From positions 744,001 to 808,000 of the forward strand of contig NZ_FOZG01000001.1 of NCBI RefSeq assembly GCF_900113315.1: a stretch of 64,000 nt of DNA, given 5' to 3'. This stretch comes from Sphingomonas jatrophae (GTDB taxonomy: Bacteria; Pseudomonadota; Alphaproteobacteria; Sphingomonadales; Sphingomonadaceae). Below are positions 55,558-63,592 of this stretch, in pieces. The notes below the pieces were generated by a model. It was given only the letters and a program-made list of their open reading frames with translations. It was not told the origin of the DNA and searched no databases. The first letter of the stretch is position 1. Each line of letters begins with the position of its first letter. The translations under genes and the position numbers were made by a program.

Positions 55558-56817
55558 TCAGCGGGCGGCGAGCGTCGCCTGGGAGGCGGCGGGGCCGCTG
55601 GCGGGTGTGTCCGGTGCTTCGGGTGCTGCCTCGATCCGGCCGGCCGTGGCGGATACGGGCGCGCCCGGCTGCGCATTCTGCGTGCCGCTGATGATTACCC
55701 GGTCGGTCGGCTTCAGGCCGCCGCGGATGACGCGGAGACCCGCGACCAGTGGACCGGCCGTGACGGGCTTGGCGACCGCCTTGCCGCCCTCGACGACGAA
55801 CACCGTCTTGCGGCCGATATCGGTGACGACCGCAGCGTCGGGCACCAGCAACGCCTGCGCATAGCCGCCCTCGCCCATCCGCATGTTGCCGAACATGCCG
55901 GGGGTGAGGAAATAATCCGGATTGCGGATCACCGCCCGCCCGCGGATCGTGCCCGAGCCGCGATCGATCGCATTGTCGACGAAATCGACGCGCCCCTGCC
56001 AGCGATAACCGGTCTCGTCCTGCAGGCGGACCTGCACCTCGGCGGCACCCTGCTTGGCGCGGCGCTGCTTGAGGTAGAGCGCCTCGGAACCGTCGAACGC
56101 GAAGTAGATCGGATCAAGCGCGTTGATCGTCGTCAGCACGGTCGCGCTCGACGCACTGTCGCCGGAGACGAGATTGCCGATATCGACCCGCCGGTCCGAG
56201 ATGCGGCCCGAAATGGGCGCGCGGACCTGCGTGAACTCGACATCAAGGCGCCGTGCTTCGACCTGCGCGCGCGCGGCGGCGAGTGCTGCCACGGCGGACT
56301 GGGCACGGGCGCGAAGCGAATCCACCTCCTCGGCGCTGACCGCCTGATCGGCGACGAGACGCTCGGCCCGCTTCAGCTCGCTCCGCGCAAGTGCGAGTGC
56401 GGTGACAGCCGACTGGGCACGCGCCTGCGCCTCGCGTAGCGATGCGACGAACGGCCGCGGATCGATGGTGAAGAGCAGCTGGCCCTTGCGGACGACATCG
56501 CCATCCTTGAACCGGATCGACTCCAGCGCGCCGGACACGCGGGGTCGGATCTCCACCGCCTGGCTCGCCTCGAAGCGGCCGACATAATCGTCCCATTCGG
56601 CCACCTGGCGGACGAGCGGCGCACTGACCGTCACCGATGGCGGCGGCGGCGGGGCGGCCACGGGATCGCCGCTCGTCAGCCGATAGGCGCCGAACAGCAA
56701 CAGGCCGCCGGCGGGCAGCGCCAGCCATGCCAGGCGCCGGCGGCGCGCTCTGGTCTCGCTCGCAACGCCGGTCGGCGTGCCGCCCGCCGGATCGCCCTTC
56801 ACATCGGATAGGTACAT
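55558..56817 (-). CDS. RND efflux periplasmic adaptor (MexE/AcrA family)
   Basis: A 419-residue membrane-fusion protein: N-terminal membrane helix (RLAWLALPAGGLLLFGAYRL), PLVRQVAEWDDYVGRFEASQ (MexE-like start), lipoyl domain with FKDGDVVRKGQLLFTIDPRP, hairpin coiled coil (about 120-190), RAPISGRISDRRVDIGNLV and beta-barrel. The closing Ala/Pro-rich tail is variable. The ATG at 56817 lies 26 bp from the end of the preceding small gene. Confidence 0.95.
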   Translation of the reverse strand: MYLSDVKGDPAGGTPTGVASETRARRRRLAWLALPAGGLLLFGAYRLTSGDPVAAPPPPPSVTVSAPLVRQVAEWDDYVGRFEASQAVEIRPRVSGALESIRFKDGDVVRKGQLLFTIDPRPFVASLREAQARAQSAVTALALARSELKRAERLVADQAVSAEEVDSLRARAQSAVAALAAARAQVEARRLDVEFTQVRAPISGRISDRRVDIGNLVSGDSASSATVLTTINALDPIYFAFDGSEALYLKQRRAKQGAAEVQVRLQDETGYRWQGRVDFVDNAIDRGSGTIRGRAVIRNPDYFLTPGMFGNMRMGEGGYAQALLVPDAAVVTDIGRKTVFVVEGGKAVAKPVTAGPLVAGLRVIRGGLKPTDRVIISGTQNAQPGAPVSATAGRIEAAPEAPDTPASGPAASQATLAAR

Positions 56818-56842
56818 GATGCCGCTCCCTCCCCGGCTGCGC

Positions 56843-57208
56843 TCAACCGCGCGCGCCGGATCGCGGCCGACCGCCAAGATAGCCGGTCAGCCCCCAAGCC
56901 TGCCCCGCCGTGTATCCGGCGGCGACAAGCGCCTCGACATCCTCCCTGCCCATCAAGTCCCGGTGGTAGCGCGCCTTCGATGCGAAGCGGCGCAGCGCCT
57001 CCAGGTGCGGATCGGCCAGCGGGCGAGCCGGCTCGATCCCGAACAACACGCCGAGCGTCCGGCCGAGCCAGCCGCCGCGCCGCCGTTCCCGTGCGACATC
57101 GACCTGCTCACCGAGCCCGATGGCCCGCAACTCCACGGGTGAGAAGCGCACCGCCTCCGCCACGTCGGCTGCCGCGCCACCCCATGATTCGAACGCCATA
57201 TACGCCAT
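56843..57208 (-). CDS. Hypothetical first gene of the TetR-controlled efflux operon
   Basis: A 121-residue soluble protein without a signal peptide; two basic regions (REREGGWLG-like stretch near 45 and LRRFASKARYHRDLMGRED near 75). The segment YHRDLMGREDVEALVAAGY suggests a short helical domain, but no family was recognised. It starts right behind the palindromic operator and precedes the efflux adaptor by 26 bp, so it is co-regulated with the pump. Confidence 0.6.
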   Translation of the reverse strand: MAYMAFESWGGAAADVAEAVRFSPVELRAIGLGEQVDVARERRRGGWLGRTLGVLFGIEPARPLADPHLEALRRFASKARYHRDLMGREDVEALVAAGYTAGQAWGLTGYLGGRPRSGARG

Positions 57209-57233
57209 GGCGCGCACTCCTGTCCTGAAAAAT

Positions 57234-57278
57234 GTAACTGAACGGTACGTCCTTGAAGCGCACGTACCGATCGGTTAC
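57234..57278. promoter_or_regulatory. TetR-type palindromic operator
   Basis: GTAACTGAACGGTACGT (57234-57250) and ACGTACCGATCGGTTAC (57262-57278) are inverted repeats matching at 15 of 17 positions, 11 bp apart. They lie between the divergent efflux operon (57208) and the TetR gene (57316). TetR-family repressors typically bind such dyads to control both directions. Confidence 0.8.
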
Positions 57279-57315
57279 ATCCTGGTCAATCCCGAGGGAG
57301 CGCCGGATCATTGCG

Positions 57316-57933
57316 GTGGTGAAAAAAGTTCTTTGCAGCGATCAAGCTTGTGGCGGCGACCGGAAGGGCGCGGCCGCCCGTGTATTTGAAGCGGCTCGGG
57401 ATCTGTTCTACCGGCGCGGCATCCGCGCGGTCGGCGTGGACGAGATCGTCAGCCAGGCCGGCGTGACGAAGCCAAGCCTTTATCGTGCCTTCGCTTCCAA
57501 GGACGATCTTGTGGCCGCCTGCCTGACGGAAAGCGCGCGTGGCAGCACGGCCGATCTCGACGCGCTCCTGGCAGAGCTGCCGGACGATCCGGAGGCGCAG
57601 CTGCGCGCCATCGTCCGCCACTTCGCCCGCAAGATCGCCGATCCCGGCTTCCGCGGATGCCCCCTCAGCAACACCGCGGTCGAGTTCCCCGAGCCCGGCC
57701 ATCCCGGCCGCGCCGTGCTGGAGACGTGCAAGGCAAATCTGCGCGGCCGAATGGTCGGCATTGCGCGTGGTCTGCCGCAGGTGGACGCGGAGACGCTGGC
57801 CGACGGGCTGATCCTGCTGATCGAGGGGGCGATGGCTAGCCACCATATCTTCGGCAGCCAGGGGCCGAGCGGCTCGCTGATCGCATGCGGCGATCAGTTG
57901 ATCAGCTCGCACCTCGTCCGCACACCCGCCTGA
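57316..57933 (+). CDS. TetR/AcrR family transcriptional repressor
   Basis: A 205-residue regulator: HTH domain about 18-65 (ARVFEAARDLFYRRGIRAVG, then VDEIVSQAGVTKPSLYRAF and SKDDLVAACL), followed by a helical ligand domain with FRGCPLSNTAVEF near 110. The GTG at 57316 is chosen because it falls just before the DNA-binding domain; GTG at 57319 is equally possible. Divergent from the RND operon, which it most likely represses through the dyad at 57234-57278. Confidence 0.92.
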   Translation: MVKKVLCSDQACGGDRKGAAARVFEAARDLFYRRGIRAVGVDEIVSQAGVTKPSLYRAFASKDDLVAACLTESARGSTADLDALLAELPDDPEAQLRAIVRHFARKIADPGFRGCPLSNTAVEFPEPGHPGRAVLETCKANLRGRMVGIARGLPQVDAETLADGLILLIEGAMASHHIFGSQGPSGSLIACGDQLISSHLVRTPA

Positions 57934-58018
57934 GCGAAGGAGTCTAGACCGGCGCCGCGTGCGTCCGGGCATAGGCGCGCCCCGCAAGCCCGGCTAGAGC
58001 GGGCGCCGGGGGTTCTCG

Positions 58019-59110
58019 ATGCGGGTCAGCTTGTTGGATCGGGACGCGCGCACCGCGGCACTGATCACCTATGCCATCTGGTATCTGGTGTGGCTGACCT
58101 ATGCCGCGTCCGAACTGATCGCCGGGCGCACCGCCTTCCTGGCCGAGGCACCAGCCGACATCGTCGCCGTGTTCGCCGTCGCCACCATCGCCTACGGCCT
58201 CTACCCGCTGACGCAGCTGACCGGTGGCTACAAAGGCTATGGCCGCTGGGCGCTGCTGTTCGGCGCGGTGTTCGCGGCCGCTTTCCTGCAATCGCTGGTC
58301 AATCTCGCCGAGAACCTCGCGCTCGGCGTGGTACCGTCGCTGGACGAAGCGCATCACGCCGCCATTCGCGAGCGGTTCGCGCGCAACTTCCGGGACCATG
58401 TCTATCTCTGCTTCGCCAACTTCGCGACGCTGGCGGTCTTGGTCGAGCTGCGCCGCAAGAATGCGGTCGAGGTGCGCGCCGCGCGCGCCGAGGCGGCGGT
58501 GGAGCATGCCCGGCTGGTCGCGCTGCGATTGCAGCTCAATCCACACTTCCTGTTCAACGCGCTGAACGCCCTTTCCTCTCTCGTCGTGCTCAAGCGGACG
58601 GAAGAGGCGGAGGAGATGCTGGAACGGCTGGTGGACTTCCTCCGCGCCAGCCTTGCCGCCGATCCGGACGAGATGGTGCCGCTGGAGGATGAGGCCGCAG
58701 CCATCGACGCCTATCTGGCGATCGAGGCGGTGCGTTTCGGCGATCGCATGCTGGTCGAAATGGTACTGGCGCCGCAGACGGAACGCGCCGCGGTGCCCAG
58801 CTTCATCCTCCAGCCGCTCGTCGAGAATGCGGTGAAATATGGCGTCGCACGGTCCCGCCGGCCGGTGACGGTGCGGTTGCAGGCGCGGGGCGAGGATGGG
58901 TGGCTGATCCTCTCCGTCGACGACGACGGCGACGATCTCCCGCCCGTCCCCGCCCCGGCCGAGAAGCGCGGCGGCATGGGCGTCGGCCTCGCCAACGTCC
59001 GTGCGCGACTGGCGGCGCTTTATGGCGGCACCGCATCGTTCGAGAAGGACCGGATCGACGGTCGCTATACGGTCACGCTGCGCCTGCCGCTCCGCATCCT
59101 GCCGGATTGA
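58019..59110 (+). CDS. LytS/AlgZ-type sensor histidine kinase (orphan)
   Basis: A 363-residue kinase with four N-terminal membrane helices (from TYAIWYLVWLTYAASELIAG to FANFATLAVLVEL), the His_kinase domain with phospho-acceptor RLQLNPHFLFNALNALSSL near 180, then an HATPase domain with QPLVENAVKYG (N box) and GGMGVGLANVRARL (G box). This class usually pairs with a LytTR response regulator, but none is adjacent. The next gene is an unrelated Nudix-DUF47 protein. Confidence 0.9.
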   Translation: MRVSLLDRDARTAALITYAIWYLVWLTYAASELIAGRTAFLAEAPADIVAVFAVATIAYGLYPLTQLTGGYKGYGRWALLFGAVFAAAFLQSLVNLAENLALGVVPSLDEAHHAAIRERFARNFRDHVYLCFANFATLAVLVELRRKNAVEVRAARAEAAVEHARLVALRLQLNPHFLFNALNALSSLVVLKRTEEAEEMLERLVDFLRASLAADPDEMVPLEDEAAAIDAYLAIEAVRFGDRMLVEMVLAPQTERAAVPSFILQPLVENAVKYGVARSRRPVTVRLQARGEDGWLILSVDDDGDDLPPVPAPAEKRGGMGVGLANVRARLAALYGGTASFEKDRIDGRYTVTLRLPLRILPD

Positions 59111-59230
59111 GGCCGCTTGCATTCGCTTTGCGAACGCCGCGCGCCCCGCTATCAGCGCGCGCGGTGAAGCAGCGTCTTCGCCTGACATATCCGCGTGTTG
59201 AAGACGCACTAGGCCCACGCTTACCGAGTG

Positions 59231-60358
59231 ATGCTCATCCGCCAGATCGCCGCCCTGCCCTATCGCTCCATCGATCCGCTGCCCGGCGGCGTGGTCCAGG
59301 TCATGCTCGTCACCTCGCGAGGCACGAAGCGCTGGGTGATCCCGAAGGGCAATCAGCCGGCAGGCCTGGCGCCGCACGCGGCGGCCGGCATGGAGGCGGA
59401 AGAGGAAGCGGGTGTGTGCGGGCCGGTCTGCCCGACCCCGCTCGGCTCCTTCCGCTATCGCAAGCGGCGGGGCAGCGGCGCATCGCTGATGGTCGATGTC
59501 GACGTCTTCCCGCTGGCGGTGACGCGCGAGATGCCGACGTGGAAGGAACAGCATGAGCGCGAGCGGCGCTGGTTCACGCTGGCCGAGGCGGCCGAGGCGG
59601 TGGACGAGCCCGATCTGCGCGCCATGATCCGATCTTTCAGCGCCTCCGGTTTCCGCGCCGCGGCCAAGCGCACCGCCATTTCAAACGTAATGCGCCACAC
59701 GGGAGTCGCTTCGATGTTCGGCTGGTTTCAGCGCCTGTTGCCCCGCACGGGCAACTTCTTCGATCTGTTCGAGGCGCACTCGCAGACCGTGCTGGCCGCC
59801 GCCAACGCGCTGGCCCGCGTGCTGGACGAAGGCTCCGCCCAGGCCGAGCATATCCGCGAGGTGATCGAGCGTGAGCAGGACGCCGACAACATCACCCGCG
59901 ACGTTCTGCTGGACGTCCGCAAGACCTTCCTGACGCCGTTCGATCGCGGCGCCATCACCAGCCTGATCGGTGCGCTGGACGACGCGGTGGACGAAATGCA
60001 CGCGGCCGCCAACGCGATCAGCATCTACGAGGTGCGCAGCTTCGCACCGGAGATGCGGGATCTCGCCGGCATCGTCATCGATGCCGCCCGCCTGACCGCG
60101 GAGGCGATGCCGCTGCTGCGCGAGGTGGCACGCAATGGCGGCCGACTGCACGAGCTGACCGAGCGTGTCGTGCGGCTGGAGGGCCAGGCGGACGAGATCC
60201 AGGCGGCGGGGCTGAAGAAGAGCTTTCTCCAGCATGGCGCCGCCGATTCGATGCGCTTTACGGTGGAGCGCGAGATCTACAAGCATCTGGAAAGCGTGGT
60301 GAACGCCTTCGAGGACGTGGCCAACGAGATTGACGGCATCGTCATCGATCACGCCTGA
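59231..60358 (+). CDS. Nudix hydrolase-DUF47 (PhoU-like) fusion protein
   Basis: A 375-residue protein joining two domains usually encoded separately. Residues 1-145 are Nudix-like: IRQIAALPYRSI, KRWVIPKGN, then HAAAGMEAEEEAGV. The box lacks the first Glu and has Met-Glu where Arg-Glu is normal. From residue 162 (MFGWFQRLLPRTGNFFDLFE) the protein is a full DUF47 helical domain (about 215 residues), the partner of Pit phosphate transporters. An internal ATG at 59714 with GGGAG upstream could also give free DUF47. The start is ATG 59231 (GTG 59228 possible). The pit gene follows 10 bp later. The Nudix part resembles diphosphoinositol/ADP-ribose-type hydrolases acting on phosphate compounds. Confidence 0.8.
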   Translation: MLIRQIAALPYRSIDPLPGGVVQVMLVTSRGTKRWVIPKGNQPAGLAPHAAAGMEAEEEAGVCGPVCPTPLGSFRYRKRRGSGASLMVDVDVFPLAVTREMPTWKEQHERERRWFTLAEAAEAVDEPDLRAMIRSFSASGFRAAAKRTAISNVMRHTGVASMFGWFQRLLPRTGNFFDLFEAHSQTVLAAANALARVLDEGSAQAEHIREVIEREQDADNITRDVLLDVRKTFLTPFDRGAITSLIGALDDAVDEMHAAANAISIYEVRSFAPEMRDLAGIVIDAARLTAEAMPLLREVARNGGRLHELTERVVRLEGQADEIQAAGLKKSFLQHGAADSMRFTVEREIYKHLESVVNAFEDVANEIDGIVIDHA

Positions 60359-60368
60359 TCGCGATCCC

Positions 60369-61382
60369 ATGCACGAACTCGCATTCCCGCTGCTGGTCGG
60401 CCTCATCGCCGTCGCGCTGGCCTTCGACTATCTGAACGGGCTGCACGATGCGGCCAACTCCATCGCCACTGTCGTCGCCACCCGCCTGTTGAGCCCGGTG
60501 CAGGCGGTGCTGTTCGCCGCGGTGTTCAACTTCGCCGCCTATTTCCTCACCATCGCCTTCCCCAGCCTGCACGCGGTTGCCGAGACGATCGGCAAGGGGC
60601 TGATCGATCAGCAGCTGGTGACGCCCGCCGTGGTGTTCGGCGCGCTGATCGGGGCGATGACGTGGAACGTGCTGACCTGGCTGAAGGGCATCCCCTCCTC
60701 CAGCAGCCATGCGCTGGTCGGCGGGCTGATCGGCTCGGGCGTCGCGCATGCGGGCCTCAGCGGCATCCAGTGGGGCGGGCTGAACAAGACGCTGATCGCC
60801 ATCGTCCTTTCCCCCACGCTCGGCATGATCCTCGCCATGGCGATCATGCTCGTGTCCAGCTGGGCGCTGCACCGCGTCAGCGCATCCCGCGCAGAGCGGT
60901 CCTTCCGCGTGCTCCACCTCATCTCGTCGGCCGCTTACTCGCTCAGCCACGGCCTGAACGATGCGCAGAAGACGATGGGGATCATCACCGTCCTGCTCTA
61001 TTCGACCGGCTATCTCACCGGCCCGTTCTCGGTTCCGCACTGGGTGGCGATCAGCTGCTATGTCGCGATCGCGCTGGGCACGATGACGGGCGGGTGGAAG
61101 ATCATCGAGACGATGGGATCGCGCATCACCAAGCTGTCGCAGCACCAGGGGTTCTCCGCATCGCTCGGCGGCTCGATCATGCTGTTCACCGCCTCCGCGC
61201 TCGGTATTCCGGTCTCGACCACGCACACGATCACCGGCAGCATCATCGGCGCGGGCGTGGCGCGACGTGCGTCGGCTGTCCGCTGGGGCGTGGCGCAGAG
61301 CGTCGTAACCGCGTGGATCATCACGATCCCCGCTTCCGCTGCGGTCGGCGCCCTGTTCTACTGGCTGACGACCCTGTTCTGA
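60369..61382 (+). CDS. Low-affinity inorganic phosphate transporter (Pit/PHO-4 family)
   Basis: A 337-residue polytopic protein: the first helix pair contains FDYLNGLHDAANSIATVVAT, the central repeat has SSSHALVGGLIGSGVAHAGL, and the second family repeat has SLSHGLNDAQKTMGIITVL with a later PVSTTHTITGSIIGAGVARR. These are the duplicated PHO-4 signatures with the Pi- and metal-binding Asn/Asp residues. The ATG at 60369 follows the DUF47 stop by 10 bp; DUF47-Pit pairs are a common module. Confidence 0.95.
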   Translation: MHELAFPLLVGLIAVALAFDYLNGLHDAANSIATVVATRLLSPVQAVLFAAVFNFAAYFLTIAFPSLHAVAETIGKGLIDQQLVTPAVVFGALIGAMTWNVLTWLKGIPSSSSHALVGGLIGSGVAHAGLSGIQWGGLNKTLIAIVLSPTLGMILAMAIMLVSSWALHRVSASRAERSFRVLHLISSAAYSLSHGLNDAQKTMGIITVLLYSTGYLTGPFSVPHWVAISCYVAIALGTMTGGWKIIETMGSRITKLSQHQGFSASLGGSIMLFTASALGIPVSTTHTITGSIIGAGVARRASAVRWGVAQSVVTAWIITIPASAAVGALFYWLTTLF

Positions 61383-61389
61383 GGAGGCG

Positions 61390-61653
61390 GTGGTGCGGCT
61401 GGACACGACGACACCGATGATGACGGCGCGCTCGCTCCGGAAAGCCAAGCCGGAGGTGCAGCGCGCCCGGCTGAGCCTGCGAGCCGGGCGCGTCGGCGTG
61501 AGCGCCAGCGTGAAGGTGACGCCCAGCGGTTTGCTGTCGATCGGTGCGCTCGTCTCCGGCGTGCTGCTGTCGACCGCGGTGCTGGTCCGCGTATCTACGC
61601 GAGAGGCGAAGCGTGAGCCCCAGCGCGACCCTGATGTACCGCGACTGACCTAA
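61390..61653 (+). CDS. Small hypothetical membrane protein
   Basis: An 87-residue basic protein with one hydrophobic helix (LLSIGALVSGVLLSTAVLV) and Arg/Lys-rich ends. GTG start preceded by GAGGAGG (61381-61387), 7 bp after the pit gene, so it belongs to the same transcript. No family recognised. Confidence 0.6.
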   Translation: MVRLDTTTPMMTARSLRKAKPEVQRARLSLRAGRVGVSASVKVTPSGLLSIGALVSGVLLSTAVLVRVSTREAKREPQRDPDVPRLT

Positions 61654-61674
61654 GCGTCAGCGACCCCGGGGCGA

Positions 61675-63258
61675 TCAGCCCTTGGCGGACACTGCCGCAA
61701 GCTCCTCGAGATCGAGGTCGCGCTCGAGATCGTGCAGCGTCGCATCGTCGATCTGCCCCGCACGGTGCAGCCTGACCAGCTCTGCCCGGCCTGCGTCCAC
61801 CGCGGCGATCACCGTATCGAAGTGGCTGGCGATTGCATGCGCGCGCTCCTCGTCCGTGCCCTCGAACTTGGCCGACGCCGTGGCGCGCGTGCGATAGCGG
61901 GCGAGAAGCTGCGGATGGATCAGTTTGCCGTCCGCGTCATAGGCATGCTTCTCGACGGCCACGAACTGCGCCTTGAACATCGCGTTTTCGGCGGCATGCA
62001 GGTCGAGCGGCGGTGCCGCACGGTCGTCCTCGGGTGGCTGGGCAAGCCGGATGAGCAGGCCGAGCGACGTGCCCTGCAACAGCACGGTCACGGCGATCAC
62101 CGCGAAGGCGGTGACCAGCATCAGATCGCGCTGCGGCATCTCGGCCGGCAGCGACAGGGCCACCGCCAGCGTCACCACGCCGCGCATTCCGGCCCAGCTC
62201 ATTACCAGCGACGCGCGGGCACCGAGCGGGCATGCCCTGGTCCAGCCGGCGCGCCGCAGCATCGTCACCCCCGCATCCACGCCGAACACCCACAGGAAGC
62301 GCGCGACGAGCACCGCCAGGACGATCAGCGCCACCGGTCCGGCCATCTGCTCGACCACGACGGAGATGCCGCCGACACGCTCCAGCACGCCCCGCAGCGA
62401 GAAGCCGATCAGCATGAACACTGCCGCCTCCAGCAGAAAGACGAGCGATTGCCAGAAGGCCACCGCACGGAGCCGCACGCCCGCGCCGAACACGACATGC
62501 TGGAACCAGCCGCAGGTCAGCCCCGCGGCCACGGTGGCGATCACGCCTGACACGTGCAGCATCTCGCCTGCGATATAGGCGCTCCAGCAGACGAGAACGG
62601 TTGCGACGATCATCAGCGAATCGTCGCCGAGCCGGCGCAGCAGCAGCACCCACAGCCCGCCGATCGCGCCACCGACCAGCAGCCCGCCGAGGACCAGGAG
62701 GACAAAGCTGCCCCCCGCCTCGACCAGGCTGAAGCTGCCGGTCAGCACTGCCGCCACGGCGAAGCGGAACAGGACGAGCCCCGCGGCATCGTTCAGCAGG
62801 CTCTCGCCTTCCAGCAGCGTCATCAGCCGTCGTGGCAGGCGCACACGCTGCAGCACCGCCCGCGCCGAGACCGCATCGGGCGGGGACAGCACCGCGCCGA
62901 GCGCGACGCAGGCGGCAAAGGGCAGGTCCGGCATCAGCAGCTTGGCGACGATGGCGACAGCGAAGGCGGTAAACACCACCGCACCGACCGCAAGCGACAG
63001 GATGCCCGCCATATGCCGCTTGAACGGCGCGAGCGCGGTGTACCAGGCGCCGTCCATCAGGAGCGGCGGCAGGAACAGCACCAGTACCAGTTCCGGATCG
63101 ATCGCAACCGACGGCAGTCCCGGCAGGAAAGCAAGCGCGCTGCCGCCGACCAGCAGGGCAGCCGCCGGCGGCAGGTTGAGGCGGTGAGCCAGATAGTGGA
63201 GCGCCAACACCGCCAGGAACATCCCGACGATCAGCTCGAACAACTCCGCCGGGTGCAT
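61675..63258 (-). CDS. Na+/H+ antiporter, CPA1 family
   Basis: A 527-residue protein with about 12 transmembrane helices and a cytosolic tail. Conserved: FLPPLLMDGAWYT, GAVLSPPDAVSARAVL, LLEGESLLNDAAGLVLFRFA (Asn-Asp motif in the fifth helix) and SWAGMRGVVTLAVALSLP. The last 120 residues are hydrophilic and helical. It converges with the pit operon; 21 bp separate the stops. Confidence 0.93.
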   Translation of the reverse strand: MHPAELFELIVGMFLAVLALHYLAHRLNLPPAAALLVGGSALAFLPGLPSVAIDPELVLVLFLPPLLMDGAWYTALAPFKRHMAGILSLAVGAVVFTAFAVAIVAKLLMPDLPFAACVALGAVLSPPDAVSARAVLQRVRLPRRLMTLLEGESLLNDAAGLVLFRFAVAAVLTGSFSLVEAGGSFVLLVLGGLLVGGAIGGLWVLLLRRLGDDSLMIVATVLVCWSAYIAGEMLHVSGVIATVAAGLTCGWFQHVVFGAGVRLRAVAFWQSLVFLLEAAVFMLIGFSLRGVLERVGGISVVVEQMAGPVALIVLAVLVARFLWVFGVDAGVTMLRRAGWTRACPLGARASLVMSWAGMRGVVTLAVALSLPAEMPQRDLMLVTAFAVIAVTVLLQGTSLGLLIRLAQPPEDDRAAPPLDLHAAENAMFKAQFVAVEKHAYDADGKLIHPQLLARYRTRATASAKFEGTDEERAHAIASHFDTVIAAVDAGRAELVRLHRAGQIDDATLHDLERDLDLEELAAVSAKG

Positions 63259-63343
63259 GCGCCGCCTTGCCTGAACGCGTGTGGACCACCGTTCTTGCCA
63301 GGAGAGCGCAACAGGTCAACGCCGCGGATACGCAGCCCGCGGA

Positions 63344-63592
63344 TCAGCCGCGAGCGAGATAGCCCTCGAGATCGGCGCTGCCGCCGATCCGCTCACCATC
63401 GATAAAGATCTGCGGGGTCGTTGCCACGCCCTGCTCCTCCTCGAAGCGATCGACCTCCTCACGGGACGAGAGGATGTGCTCCTCCACCTCGTAGCCTGCA
63501 TCCTCCAGCATCGCCTTGGCGCGAACGCCGAAGGGACAGACATGATCGGGCAGGACCATGCGGTAGAGGGTGGCGGTGCGCACGCCGCTCAC
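63344..63592 (-). CDS. Glutaredoxin-like protein (CPFG active site)
   Basis: An 82-residue thioredoxin fold: TLYRMVLPDHVCPFGVRAKA, VATTPQIFIDGERIGGSADL. The active site reads CPFG instead of CPYC, so only one cysteine is present (monothiol type). The GTG at 63592 overlaps the upstream stop as GTGA; GTG at 63583 is a second option. Confidence 0.85.
   Translation of the reverse strand: MSGVRTATLYRMVLPDHVCPFGVRAKAMLEDAGYEVEEHILSSREEVDRFEEEQGVATTPQIFIDGERIGGSADLEGYLARG

Noticed and set aside
57944-59554. 536-codon frame opposite the histidine kinase and the Nudix domain
   Set aside because: It spans two real genes on the other strand and shows only antisense composition.
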